This document shows positions 23,683-32,533 of a DNA stretch of 64,000 nt, one piece after another (position 1 is the stretch's first letter; every line of letters begins with the position of its first letter). The stretch is from Actinomadura livida (lineage in GTDB: Bacteria > Actinomycetota > Actinomycetes > Streptosporangiales > Streptosporangiaceae). Location of the stretch: positions 377,871 through 441,870 of the forward strand of contig NZ_BMRO01000001.1 in assembly GCF_014648675.1 (NCBI RefSeq). The letters are read 5' to 3'. The notes beneath the pieces were generated by a model, which worked only from the letters and a program-made list of their open reading frames with translations, was not told the origin of the DNA and did not search any database. Both the position numbers and the translations under genes were made by a program.

Positions 23683-24045
23683 CTAGAGGTCCGGCAGGGG
23701 GTCCTTGGGCAGGCTGTCGCGGTCGAAGATCTCGGCGTCGGCCGCGTTGACGACCGCGACGTACTCGTCGTCCACCTCGAAGACCGCGCCGGCGAACTCG
23801 AACGAGGCGCCGGCGCCGGTCTCCACCGGCCCGATGCGGGTGCCGCGGGGGTAGCTGCCCCACACGGTCTTCGGCGTGCTGCGGCTCATCGCGCCGGTGG
23901 AGATCACCGCGATCTGGTCGTCGGTGACGACGAAGATGAACCCCGCCCCGCCGCCGTAGGACGTCGCGGGGAAGATGTAGCGGATCTCTCCGTCGATCCC
24001 GAGGAACTCCCGGCAGCGCTCGCGCAGCGGGCGTGTCACCGGCAT
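23683..24045 (-). CDS. Conserved hypothetical protein, 120 aa
   Basis: Start ATG 24045; the stop is 30 bp from the convergent reductase gene. The sequence is beta-rich and acidic (EIRYIFPATSYGGGAGFIFVVTDDQIAVISTG, FEVDDEYVAVVNAADAEIFDRD), which suggests a pleckstrin-homology-like or small beta-sandwich fold, but I do not recognise a named family. There is no signal peptide or transmembrane segment. Coding is supported by strong third-position GC and lack of an overlapping alternative. Confidence 0.75.
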   Translation of the reverse strand: MPVTRPLRERCREFLGIDGEIRYIFPATSYGGGAGFIFVVTDDQIAVISTGAMSRSTPKTVWGSYPRGTRIGPVETGAGASFEFAGAVFEVDDEYVAVVNAADAEIFDRDSLPKDPLPDL

Positions 24046-24145
24046 GGCTGTTCAGGCACCTCCCGGACGGGACATCGGTCGCCCTCACAATCATGCCCCC
24101 GTGCGTCGGAACGACGCCAGTGCCGATGCCGGGGCGGCTCCGGGG

Positions 24146-25393
24146 TCAGGCCGCGGCGAGCGCCGTCGTCGGGGGCAGCCGCGCCGCGCGCATCGCCGGG
24201 TACAGGCCCGCGGCGGTGCCGATCGCGAGGGTCGCGGCGAGCGCGCCGCCGAGCGCCCAGACGGGCACGACCGGCGGCCACCCCTTCCACAGCGCGAACC
24301 CGGCCGTCACCGCCGCGCCCGCCGCGGTCCCGGCGGCGCCGCCGAACGCCGACAGCAGCAGCGACTCGGCGAGGAACTGCACCCGCACCTGCCCGCGCGT
24401 CGCGCCGAGCGACCGGCGCAGCCCGATCTCCCGGCGCCGCTCCAGCACCGAGATCACCATCGTGTTCGCGACCCCGACGCCGCCGACCAGCAGCGCGACG
24501 GCGCCGAGCCCGAGCAGCAGCCCGGTGAACGCGCCCTCGGCCGCCGCCCTGGCCTCCAGCGCGTCCGAGGGGCGGCCGACCTCGATCTCCTCGGGACGCT
24601 CGGGGCTGACCGTCCGGGCGAGGACGCTCCTGACGTCGCCGACCGCCGCGTCCGCCGACCGCTCGTAGATCGTCGTCGGATGCCCGTCGAAGCCCAGGTA
24701 CCGCTGCGCGGCGTCCCAGCCGACGAGGACCGACCGGTCGATCTCGGGCGCCAGTTCGGCGGGCCGCAGCACCCCGAGTACGGTGAACCACCGCCCACCG
24801 TCCTCCAGCCCCCGCCCACCACCAACCAAAGGACGAGCTCCGCTCGACGCATCGATCCATACCCGGCCGCCGGCCTGCTCCACCCCGAGCCTCCGCGCCG
24901 CCAGGTCGCCGAGCACGACGCCCGGGTAGCGGGCCGTGGCCGAGTTGAGCCAGGCGCCGCTCGCCGTCCCGACCTCCAACGTGTCCAGCAGCTCGATCGT
25001 CGCGGCCTGCACCGCGATCCCGTGCGTGACCTCCTCCGGGATCATGCCGGTGCGGCGGACGGTCGCGTCCATCGACCCGGTCGCGCCGACCGCCGTGACG
25101 GACCCGATCCTCCGGACCATCTCCGGCGCCGTCTCGGGCAGCTCCGCCTTCTCGCCGAACAGCGTGTCGCCGGGCTTCACCGTCAGCAGGTTCGTGCCGA
25201 GCCGGTCGAGGCGCCGCAGCAGGTCCTCCTTGCCGGACGACGAGATCCCGATGACCGCGACCATCGTCGCGATCCCGATCGCGAGGCCGAGCGCGGAGAG
25301 CACCACCCGGGCCGGACGCGCCCGCAGCCCGCCGAGACCCACGCGGAGCACGTCAGCCGCACCAAGCCGCCCCGGCGACAGTTCGTCCTTCAT
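24146..25393 (-). CDS. ABC transporter permease, MacB/FtsX type
   Basis: 415 aa, starting at the overlap with the ATPase stop. A first membrane helix is at residues 27-50 ([22 protein letters not shown]), then a large extracytoplasmic domain (about 50-285). Three C-terminal helices follow, with the FtsX motif [24 protein letters not shown] between the first two. It works with the ATPase and adaptor genes just upstream as a mechanotransmission-type exporter of lipids, peptides or lipoprotein substrates. Substrate unknown. Confidence 0.92.
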   Translation of the reverse strand: MKDELSPGRLGAADVLRVGLGGLRARPARVVLSALGLAIGIATMVAVIGISSSGKEDLLRRLDRLGTNLLTVKPGDTLFGEKAELPETAPEMVRRIGSVTAVGATGSMDATVRRTGMIPEEVTHGIAVQAATIELLDTLEVGTASGAWLNSATARYPGVVLGDLAARRLGVEQAGGRVWIDASSGARPLVGGGRGLEDGGRWFTVLGVLRPAELAPEIDRSVLVGWDAAQRYLGFDGHPTTIYERSADAAVGDVRSVLARTVSPERPEEIEVGRPSDALEARAAAEGAFTGLLLGLGAVALLVGGVGVANTMVISVLERRREIGLRRSLGATRGQVRVQFLAESLLLSAFGGAAGTAAGAAVTAGFALWKGWPPVVPVWALGGALAATLAIGTAAGLYPAMRAARLPPTTALAAA

Positions 25394-26073
25394 CGGCTGC
25401 TCGCCCCCGCCCGCTCGTCGGCGACGATCAGCCCGTCCCTGACCCGCACCCTGCGCGGCGCCCGGGCCGCGACCTCCGCATCGTGCGTGATGATCGCGAC
25501 GGTCGTGCCGGCGCGGTTCAGCTCGTTCAGCAGGGCCAGCACGCCGGCGCCCGCGGCGGAATCGAGATTGCCGGTCGGCTCGTCGGCCAGCAGGAGGTCC
25601 GGTTCGCCGACCACCGCCCGTGCCACCGCGACCCGCTGCTGCTCACCGCCCGACAGCTCGTGCGGCCGGTGCCCGATCCGCTCCCCCAGCCCGACCCGCT
25701 CCAGCGCCGCCCGCGCCCGCTCCCGGCGCTCCCGCAGCCCCGTACCGCTGTAGAGGAGGCCGTCCGCGACGTTGTCGAGGGCGCTCACCCCCGCGGCCAG
25801 GTGGAACTGCTGGAACACGAACCCGATGTGCCGTGCCCGCAGCGCCGACAGCTCCCGATCATGAAGCCCCGACACGTCATGCCCTGCGACCTTCACGCTC
25901 CCTGCGGTCGGGCGGTCCAATGTCCCGATCATGTGCAGCAGCGTCGACTTCCCGGACCCGGACGGCCCCGCGATCGCGGCCATCTCCCCCCGCGCGATCG
26001 CCAGGTCGACGCCCCGCAGCGCCACCACGCCCGGGTACTCCTTGGTCACCCCGGCCAGCTCGACGATGTTCAT
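25390..26073 (-). CDS. ABC transporter ATPase, MacB/LolD type
   Basis: 227 aa. Walker A is GPSGSGKST, the Q-loop is [12 protein letters not shown], the signature is [15 protein letters not shown], and Walker B is [13 protein letters not shown], the hallmark of the LolD/MacB class. The H-loop is [10 protein letters not shown]. It overlaps its neighbours by 4 bp on both sides, so adaptor, ATPase and permease are one translational unit. Confidence 0.94.
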   Translation of the reverse strand: MNIVELAGVTKEYPGVVALRGVDLAIARGEMAAIAGPSGSGKSTLLHMIGTLDRPTAGSVKVAGHDVSGLHDRELSALRARHIGFVFQQFHLAAGVSALDNVADGLLYSGTGLRERRERARAALERVGLGERIGHRPHELSGGEQQRVAVARAVVGEPDLLLADEPTGNLDSAAGAGVLALLNELNRAGTTVAIITHDAEVAARAPRRVRVRDGLIVADERAGASSR

Positions 26074-27113
26074 GCCGCAGGCACCCCGACCTTCATGCCC
26101 TCGCGGAGCCCGCCGCCGACCTCGACCCGCCCGCCGCCGAACGCCCCGACGTCCACCGGGACGAGCCGCCGCCCCGTCCCGTCCACGACCTCGACACCGA
26201 AACCGCCCTCCCGCAGCGCCAGCAACGCCTCCACGGGCACCGACAGGACGTCCTTCCTCCGCTCGCTCTCCAGCTTGACGCTCACGGGCGCCTCGTCCAG
26301 CCGCCCCGTCTCCGCGTCCCCCAGCGAGATCTCGACGTCGACCGTGGTCTTCTCGTCCTGCCCGGACCCGCTGCTCTGCGCGACTCTGCCGACCTCGGCG
26401 ATCTTCCCCGTGACCGTCCGGCCCCCGGGCAGTTCCACCGCGACGGCCGCGCCCTCCTCGGCCAGTTCCTGCTTGTCGGCGTCCAGATCCACCTGAACGA
26501 CCCGCCGGGTCCCGGCCACCGTCAGGGCCGGCTGCCCCTGGACGGCCCGCTTCCCCTCGGGCGCCTTGACCTCACGCACGAGCACGGCCCCGCTCAGGAA
26601 CACCACGTGCTGCGGCCCGACCGTCCCGGTCTCCGCCAGGCCCCGCTCGTCCTGCCACTCCTTCACCGCGGCCTCGGTCGCCGCGGTGAACTCCTCGTCC
26701 ACGGTCATGCCGCCATGCCCGAGGGCACGCAGGTTGCGTTCGAGCTGGCGCACGTCCTTGCCCGAATCCCCGACCCGGAGCGTGCGGTACATGGGACTGC
26801 CGCCGTACATGAGCGTGACCGGCTTCCCGGCCACCCGGAGCAGCGGCTCCCCCCGCTCGATGGTCGCCCCCTGCTTCGGCGCCCACGTCACCACACCCGA
26901 CACGCCTGCCCACACCTCACGAACGCCCCCATATGTGAGCCGCCCGTCGACCGTCTCGGTATCCACGAGATCACCCCGGCGCACCTCAACCGTGTCCACT
27001 CGCGTCTCCTGCCCGACCTCCGCCCCCTGACCGTCCGCCGTCAGGGCCAGCACTCCCCCGCCCGCGACCACCACGAGCCCGGCGCAACCGCCCACGACCA
27101 AGAGCCGCCTCAC
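26070..27113 (-). CDS. Membrane-fusion/adaptor protein with peptidoglycan-binding domain
   Basis: 347 aa from GTG 27113, which overlaps the lipoprotein stop (GTGA); longer in-frame starts lie inside the lipoprotein gene. An N-terminal membrane anchor ([21 protein letters not shown]) is followed by an adaptor half-motif. A peptidoglycan-binding type 1 module follows ([21 protein letters not shown] ... [19 protein letters not shown]), then HlyD-like beta-barrel strands. This architecture links the exporter to the cell wall in actinobacteria. Confidence 0.9.
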   Translation of the reverse strand: MRRLLVVGGCAGLVVVAGGGVLALTADGQGAEVGQETRVDTVEVRRGDLVDTETVDGRLTYGGVREVWAGVSGVVTWAPKQGATIERGEPLLRVAGKPVTLMYGGSPMYRTLRVGDSGKDVRQLERNLRALGHGGMTVDEEFTAATEAAVKEWQDERGLAETGTVGPQHVVFLSGAVLVREVKAPEGKRAVQGQPALTVAGTRRVVQVDLDADKQELAEEGAAVAVELPGGRTVTGKIAEVGRVAQSSGSGQDEKTTVDVEISLGDAETGRLDEAPVSVKLESERRKDVLSVPVEALLALREGGFGVEVVDGTGRRLVPVDVGAFGGGRVEVGGGLREGMKVGVPAA

Positions 27114-27583
27114 TTCCCGGCCCCCGGAAGGTCGAGCCTGCACTTCTCCCGGGCCTTCTCCAGCGCGCCCCGGTCGATCTCCTCGGCCGGAAGCCTCAAC
27201 TCCCCATCGGGCCCCGGATCGGGAATGTCCACCCCGTTCTCCCGCATGCACTGCGCGAACTCGACGTACCGGTCACGCACCTCGGGATCCTTCAGATCGG
27301 GCATCACCCCGCCGGCCTGAAGCCAGGACCGGCACTTCTCCAGCGCCGCCTCCAACTTCTTCCGATCGGTCCCCTCCCCCAGCCGCTTCGCCCCCGCGTC
27401 CCCGGCCCCCGGATCGGGGACGTCCACCCCGTTCTCCCGCATGCACTGCGCGAACTTCAGCCGAGCGTCCTCCACCGAAACCGACCGCCCAGCCGACGCC
27501 CCGGCTCCACCACCATCACCGCCCCCGCACCCAACAAGCCCGAACACGACCAGAACCGCGACAACCGCCACCCGAACACCCAT
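27110..27583 (-). CDS. Small lipoprotein with duplicated Cys-containing motif
   Basis: 157 aa from ATG 27583 with GGGGAGG upstream. The signal VRVAVVAVLVVFGLVGC has lipobox LVGC. The mature part contains two copies of FAQCMRENGVDVPDP (first KFAQCMRENGVDVPDP, second EFAQCMRENGVDIPDP), each followed by a second cysteine in KCRSW or KCRLD, so two internal disulfide hairpins are likely. The gene opens the exporter operon. Similar lipoproteins next to MacAB-like genes are common in actinobacteria, and the function is unknown. Confidence 0.85.
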   Translation of the reverse strand: MGVRVAVVAVLVVFGLVGCGGGDGGGAGASAGRSVSVEDARLKFAQCMRENGVDVPDPGAGDAGAKRLGEGTDRKKLEAALEKCRSWLQAGGVMPDLKDPEVRDRYVEFAQCMRENGVDIPDPGPDGELRLPAEEIDRGALEKAREKCRLDLPGAGK

Positions 27584-27619
27584 CAAGACCTCCCCGCCGA
27601 AGACACCCGCCCCGACGAG

Positions 27620-27679
27620 CCCCCACAAAACCCACCCCCGCGTTAAACCCGCATTAGGCGTGGGGGTGGGTTGTGGGGG
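27620..27679 (-). terminator. Long G/C hairpin between mmpL and the lipoprotein operon; G-quadruplex potential
   Basis: CCCCCACAAAACCCACCCCC (27620-27639) pairs with GTGGGGGTGGGTTGTGGGGG (27660-27679), with only a 2-nt bulge in the stem and a loop of about 15-20 nt. It lies after the mmpL stop and before the lipoprotein start on the same strand. The plus strand continues with many G runs to about 27745, so G-quadruplex formation is also possible. A terminator or attenuator role is inferred. Confidence 0.5.
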
Positions 27680-27687
27680 TGTGGGGG

Positions 27688-29844
27688 TCAGGTGGTGGCG
27701 TGTTCGGGGAGGTGGGGGTGGGTTGGGTGGTGGGGGCTTGGGGGGCGGCGGGTGGGGAGCCACCAGTTGGCCTTGCCGAAGAGTTCCATTACTGCGGGGA
27801 CGAGGATCAGGCGGACGATGGTGGCGTCGATCAGGACGGCGACGGCCATGCCCAGGCCTCCCTGTTTGACCGCTAGGTCGGGGCCTAGGAGGGAGGTGGT
27901 GAAGACGGCGACCATGATGGCGGCGGCGGCCGTGATCACACGGGCGGTGCGTGCCAGGCCTTGGGCCACGGCCGTGCGGGTGTCACCGGTTCGGTCGTAC
28001 TCCTCGCGGACGCGTGAGATCAGGAAGACCTGGTAGTCCATCGAGAGGCCGAACAGGACCGGGAACATCATCATCGGGACCCACGTCGTCACCGGCATGG
28101 CGGCGGGAAAGCCGAGGGTCGGGCCCAGCCAGCCCCACTGGACGACCGCCACCACCACGCCGTAGGCGGCGCCGATGGACAGCAGGTTCATGACGGCGGC
28201 CTGCAGGGCGATCGTGACCGATCGGACCAGTGCGATCAGCAGCACCATGGACATCGCGATCACGACCGCGATCATCAGGGGCAGGCGCCGGCCGGATTCC
28301 TCGGCGGCGTCGATGGTGCCGGCGTTCGGTCCGCCTAGGAGGACCTGGTCGCCGCCGGGTGTGCGGGGCAGTACGTCGTCGCGGAGCTCGTGCACCAGGT
28401 CCGCGGTCGCCTCGTCCTGGTAGCCGGTCTTGGGGAAGGCCATGAAGGTGACGGCTCGGCCGTCCTTGCTGACTCTGAGGGGGGTTGCGTGGGCGATGCC
28501 CTCGGTGCCGGCGACCGCTTCGACGACGGGGTGCAGGTCGGCGTCCGTTTCGGCGGCGAAGATCAGGGGTGCTCCGTAGCCCGGGCCGAAGCCCTCGGAG
28601 AGGATCTCGTGCGAGATGTAGCTGCTCCTGTCGCGCGGCTGGACGCTGGCGTCGGGCTGGCCGAGCCGCATCGACAGCGTCGGGACGGCCAGCACCAGCA
28701 GGCTTGAGCCGGCGAGGAGCGCGGCGAGCAGCGGCCTGCGCTGCACCACGCCGGCCCAACGCTCGGCGAGGGTACGGCGGTCCGGGGACGGTGCCCGGCG
28801 GGACGCGCGGCGCGGGAGGCGCAGGGAGTTGATCTTGTATCCGGTGAAGCCCAGGAAGGCGGGCAGCAGCGTCACCGCGGCGATCATCGTGAGCAGCACC
28901 GTGATCGACGTGGCGACGGCCACCCCGGTCATCAGCCGCTGCCCCATGACGACCAGGCCCATCAGCGCGATCACGACGGTCGTGCCGGCGAACAGCACCG
29001 CGCGGCCCGCGGTGGTGACGGCCGCGACGGTGGCGGTCTCGGGGTCATCGCCGTCCGCGAGGACGTCCTTGTAGCGGGTCACGATGAACAGGGCGTAGTC
29101 GATGCCGACACCGAGCCCGATCATCGCGCCGAAGAGCAGGGTGAAGTTCGGCGCGGGGATCACGTGGCCCGCCAGCTTCGTCAGCGCGAGGCCGCCCGCG
29201 ATCGCCAGGAGCGCGGTCACGATCGGCAGGCCCATCGCCACCAGCGACCCGAAGGCGATGAAGAGGATCACCGAGGCCGCCAGGATGCCCACGCCTTCGG
29301 CCGGACCCTGCGGAGGCGTCTCGGCCTTCTCCGCCATGTATCCGCCGAGCCCGAGCGTGACGCCGTTTCCGGAGGCGTCCTTGACCGTGTCCACCAAGGG
29401 TTCGACCTCGGACTTCTTCACGTCCGTGTCGCTCAGCGGAATGGTCATTCGGGCTATGCGACGATCCTCGGTCACGAGGTTTCGGTCCTGGTACGGCGAG
29501 ACCACGGGGCCGGTGACGGGTGACGCGGCGAGTTCGGCGACGACCTTGTCGATCTTCTGCCGGACGGCGGGGTCGTCGATTCCCCGGTCGGCCTTTATCG
29601 CAAGGGTCAGCGTGTCCCCTTGCTGTTCGGGGAAATGCTTCTCGATCAGTTGCTGCGCCTTGGCGGAGCCGGAGTCCCCGCCGGAGAAATCGTTGTCGGG
29701 TGCGGCGCCGTAGCCGAACCCGGCGAACGCCACGGCGGCCACGCCGGCGATCCAGGCCAGGAGGACCAGGCGGCGGCGCCGGTGGCAGAACCTGGCCAGT
29801 CCCGCCAGAACCCCGTCCGTGGCGGGCTTCTTGGTTCTCATCAT
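27688..29844 (-). CDS. MMPL-family (RND superfamily) transporter
   Basis: 718 aa. Two repeats of one plus five membrane helices surround two large extracellular loops. The first core contains FGAMIGLGVGIDYALFIVTRYKD, and the second contains MMFPVLFGLSMDYQVFLISRVREEYDR, the conserved GxDY-type proton-relay segments of MMPL proteins. These export lipids or hydrophobic compounds using the proton gradient. The C-terminus is a short Pro/His-rich tail inside the G-rich region. It starts MMRTKK; the second Met is equally possible. A palindrome lies 20 bp upstream. Confidence 0.93.
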   Translation of the reverse strand: MMRTKKPATDGVLAGLARFCHRRRRLVLLAWIAGVAAVAFAGFGYGAAPDNDFSGGDSGSAKAQQLIEKHFPEQQGDTLTLAIKADRGIDDPAVRQKIDKVVAELAASPVTGPVVSPYQDRNLVTEDRRIARMTIPLSDTDVKKSEVEPLVDTVKDASGNGVTLGLGGYMAEKAETPPQGPAEGVGILAASVILFIAFGSLVAMGLPIVTALLAIAGGLALTKLAGHVIPAPNFTLLFGAMIGLGVGIDYALFIVTRYKDVLADGDDPETATVAAVTTAGRAVLFAGTTVVIALMGLVVMGQRLMTGVAVATSITVLLTMIAAVTLLPAFLGFTGYKINSLRLPRRASRRAPSPDRRTLAERWAGVVQRRPLLAALLAGSSLLVLAVPTLSMRLGQPDASVQPRDRSSYISHEILSEGFGPGYGAPLIFAAETDADLHPVVEAVAGTEGIAHATPLRVSKDGRAVTFMAFPKTGYQDEATADLVHELRDDVLPRTPGGDQVLLGGPNAGTIDAAEESGRRLPLMIAVVIAMSMVLLIALVRSVTIALQAAVMNLLSIGAAYGVVVAVVQWGWLGPTLGFPAAMPVTTWVPMMMFPVLFGLSMDYQVFLISRVREEYDRTGDTRTAVAQGLARTARVITAAAAIMVAVFTTSLLGPDLAVKQGGLGMAVAVLIDATIVRLILVPAVMELFGKANWWLPTRRPPSPHHPTHPHLPEHATT

Positions 29845-30152
29845 TTTCTCACTTCGAGCTTGGCGAAATCTGTTTCGTTTCGGAGGTCTGCGGGCCGATC
29901 ATGCCTGCCGATCGCATTGCTCGTCGTCCGCCGTGCGCAGGCAATTCGCCCTACGGCCAATGACGCATCGCGCTGCCGCGGAAATGGCAGGTGGCGCGAA
30001 AGTACTGCGTTCGCGGTAGATGCCGGCTCGTCCGTGCGCAGGAGCCGCGGCGTGGATTGCTGCAACGGATCGACCGCGTGCGACCTGGCATTTCTCGCGT
30101 GCGGGCAAGCTTGGGTCTGGTGTGCGGGAGCGGGCCAAGGGACGTTGGTGGC
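29845..30152. promoter_or_regulatory. Divergent intergenic region mmpL / beta-propeller gene with CGAAATCTGTTTCG palindrome
   Basis: This 308-bp gap separates the divergent mmpL and secreted beta-propeller genes. Close to mmpL, CGAAATCTGTTTCG (29864-29877) has perfect 5-bp arms CGAAA/TTTCG, a plausible repressor site. The rest shows no credible gene. It is less GC-rich than the flanks, as expected for promoters, but no clear -35/-10 pair was identified. Confidence 0.4.
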
Positions 30153-31067
30153 ATGTGGTCTCGACTTCTCCTTGCTGGATTGACGGTCGGTCTCCTGGTG
30201 CCGCTCGGAGGCCCTGCGCACGGCGGCACCGTGCACGGCGAACACGGGCGGTCGCCGGATCGGATCGCGCTTCCGGACGGGTTCCAGCCCGAGGGGATCG
30301 CGACCGGTCCCGGGGCGGTGGCGTTCTTCGGATCGCGGGCGACCGGCGCCATTTACCGCGCTGACCTGCGCACCGGAGAAGGCCGGGTCATCAGCCCGGG
30401 GCCGGGGACGCCCTCGCTCGGCATGAAGACACTGGGCCGCAAGCTGTTCGTCGCCGGTGGGACGGGTGGGGACGCGCGGGTCGTGGACACGCGGACGGGG
30501 CGCGTCCTGGAGTCCTACACGCTGACGGAGCGGCAGGCGTTCGTGAACGACGTCGTCATCACCCGAAGCGGGGCGTGGTTCACCGACTCCAGCAATCCGG
30601 TGCTGTACCGGGTTCCACTGCACGGGCACGGCCGGGTGAAGACCCTGCCGCTGAGCGGGGACATCGAGTTCGCTGAAGGGATCAACGCGAACGGCATCGT
30701 GGCGCTGCGGGGCGGGCGGTCGCTGCTCGTCGTCCAGTCCAACACGGGGAAGCTGTTCAAGGTCGATGCCCGGAGCGGGGCCGCCGAGGAGGTCGACCTG
30801 CACGGTGAGGTGCTGGCGAACGGGGACGGGCTGCTGCTGGAGGGGCGGACGCTGTACGCGGTGCAGAACCGGTTCAACACCGTCGCCGTGGTCGAGCTGA
30901 ACGGGAAGGCGACGGAGGGACGTGTCGTGCGGCGGCTGACCGATCCGCGGTTCGACGTCCCGACCACGGTCGCGCGGTCCGGCCCGAAGCTGTACCTGCC
31001 GAACGCCCGCTTCACCACACCTCCCACCCCTGAAACGCCCTACGACGTCATCGCGATCCGGCCCTGA
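30153..31067 (+). CDS. Secreted SMP-30/gluconolactonase-like beta-propeller protein
   Basis: 304 aa from ATG 30153; the N-terminus WSRLLLAGLTVGLLVPLGGPAHGG is a cleavable signal peptide. The mature protein repeats beta-propeller strands (DGFQPEGIATGPGAVAFFGSR, FVNDVVITRSGAWFTDSSNPVLYR, EGINANGIVALRGGRSLLVV, NGDGLLLEGRTLYAVQN), typical of SMP-30-like proteins that databases often call superoxide dismutase. The calcium-site residues E, N and D are represented by PEGI, VNDV and NGDG. The enzymatic role is uncertain. Confidence 0.85.
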   Translation: MWSRLLLAGLTVGLLVPLGGPAHGGTVHGEHGRSPDRIALPDGFQPEGIATGPGAVAFFGSRATGAIYRADLRTGEGRVISPGPGTPSLGMKTLGRKLFVAGGTGGDARVVDTRTGRVLESYTLTERQAFVNDVVITRSGAWFTDSSNPVLYRVPLHGHGRVKTLPLSGDIEFAEGINANGIVALRGGRSLLVVQSNTGKLFKVDARSGAAEEVDLHGEVLANGDGLLLEGRTLYAVQNRFNTVAVVELNGKATEGRVVRRLTDPRFDVPTTVARSGPKLYLPNARFTTPPTPETPYDVIAIRP

Positions 31068-31152
31068 CTTCTTGGCCCGCTGATAAATGCGGCGAGGGAA
31101 CTGTGTGGTTCGGCGGAATCACGCGCGGGGCCCCTTCCGCGATAATCCATGC

Positions 31153-31833
31153 GTGCCCGCACCTCCGCTGAACGAGGACCTGCAGCTGGCCATGGCGCTC
31201 GAAGCGCCGCCGGCGGACGAGGCGAGCCGTGGCACCGGGCCGGCCGAGGACGCCGGGGAACCGCGCGGCGAGCGCCCGGAGCCGCCGGTGCGGCTGCACC
31301 GGTGGCTGGTGGCCGCCGGGGTCACCGCCGGGATCGTGCTCACCGCCGGGATGCTCGCCCTCTTCGAGTCGACGGACCGGGACGGGGCGGCCCCGGCCCC
31401 GCCGCCCGTGCCGTCGATCGCACCCGAGGCGCCGAGTCCCCCGCCGGCGCCGTCGCGGGAGAAGACGAAGGCGGCCTCCCCCACCAAGGAGGCCGAGCCT
31501 CCGAAGACGCCCAAGGCCCCCGGGCCCGGACGGCTGTCGGTCGACGATTCGGCCTGCCGCGGGGTGCAGCAGGTGCTCGGGCTCCCGACGCGGTGCACCA
31601 TCCGGCTGAAGGCGACGGGCGGGCCGGTGAAGTGGTCGGTGGCGTCGGTCCGGTCGGAGGACGCGCGGATCAGCGCGGAGGGCGGCGGGAAGTTGGCGAA
31701 GGGGCGCGCGACGTCGGTCGAGGTGACGGTGCGGCCGCGGGTGCTGTGCTTCGTGGACGGGAGCGGCACCGGGACGGTGTCGTTCGCGCCGGGCGGTACC
31801 GCGACCGTCACCTACACCTGCTGGGAGCGCTGA
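31153..31833 (+). CDS. Membrane-anchored protein with Pro-rich linker and Cys-containing extracellular domain
   Basis: 226 aa from GTG 31153. The cytoplasmic acidic N-terminus (about 45 residues) is followed by one membrane helix (WLVAAGVTAGIVLTAGMLALF). A Pro/Ala/Lys linker follows (about residues 75-125), then a beta-rich domain with four cysteines (SACRG, TRCTI, VLCFVD, YTCWE), probably two disulfides. No family was recognised. It lies 40 bp upstream of a two-component system and could belong to the signal it senses (inference). Confidence 0.75.
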   Translation: MPAPPLNEDLQLAMALEAPPADEASRGTGPAEDAGEPRGERPEPPVRLHRWLVAAGVTAGIVLTAGMLALFESTDRDGAAPAPPPVPSIAPEAPSPPPAPSREKTKAASPTKEAEPPKTPKAPGPGRLSVDDSACRGVQQVLGLPTRCTIRLKATGGPVKWSVASVRSEDARISAEGGGKLAKGRATSVEVTVRPRVLCFVDGSGTGTVSFAPGGTATVTYTCWER

Positions 31834-31873
31834 CTTACCGGCGCTTAACCCCCGGCCGGTCATGCTCGGGTCC

Positions 31874-32533
31874 ATGCGCGTATTGATCGTCGAGGACGAG
31901 CATGTGCTGGCGGACGCGATCGCCGAGGGGCTCCGCGAGGAGGCGATGGCCGTCGACGTCGTGTACGACGGCGACGAGGCGCTGGAGCTGACCTCGTACA
32001 ACGAGTACGACGTCGTGGTGCTCGACCGGGACCTGCCGGCCGTCCACGGCGACGAGGTGTGCCGGGAGCTGGTGGGGCGGCGCAGTCCGGGACGGATCCT
32101 GATGCTGACCGCGTCCGGCGACGTCGAGGACCGGGTGGCCGGGCTGTCGCTGGGCGCCGACGACTACCTGCCGAAGCCGTTCGTGTTCAGCGAGCTGGTG
32201 GCGCGGGTGCGGGCGCTGGCGCGCAGGTCCGGGCCGCCGGTTCCGCCCGTGCTGGAGCGGCGCGGCATCCGGCTGGACCCGCACCGGCGCAGGGTCGCGC
32301 GGGACGGCCGGGAGCTGCGGCTGACCAACAAGGAGTTCACGGTGCTGGAGGAGCTGCTGCGGGCGGAGGGCGGCGTGGTCAGCGCCGAGCGGCTGCTGGA
32401 GCGCGGGTGGGACGAGAACATCGACCCGTTCAGCAACATCGTCCGGGTGACGATGGCGACGCTGCGCCGCAAGCTGGGCGAGCCCCCGGTGATCGAGACG
32501 GTGACGGGCTCGGGATACCGGCTGGAGGCGTGA
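31874..32533 (+). CDS. OmpR-family response regulator
   Basis: 219 aa from ATG 31874 (MRVLIVEDE); an ATG 12 bp earlier is possible. Receiver residues are the E/D acidic pair in VEDE, the phospho-acceptor Asp in VVVLDRDLPAVHG, Thr in MLTASG and Lys in LPKPF. The C-terminal winged helix ends IETVTGSGYRLEA. The stop overlaps the ATG of the kinase (TGATG). Confidence 0.94.
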   Translation: MRVLIVEDEHVLADAIAEGLREEAMAVDVVYDGDEALELTSYNEYDVVVLDRDLPAVHGDEVCRELVGRRSPGRILMLTASGDVEDRVAGLSLGADDYLPKPFVFSELVARVRALARRSGPPVPPVLERRGIRLDPHRRRVARDGRELRLTNKEFTVLEELLRAEGGVVSAERLLERGWDENIDPFSNIVRVTMATLRRKLGEPPVIETVTGSGYRLEA

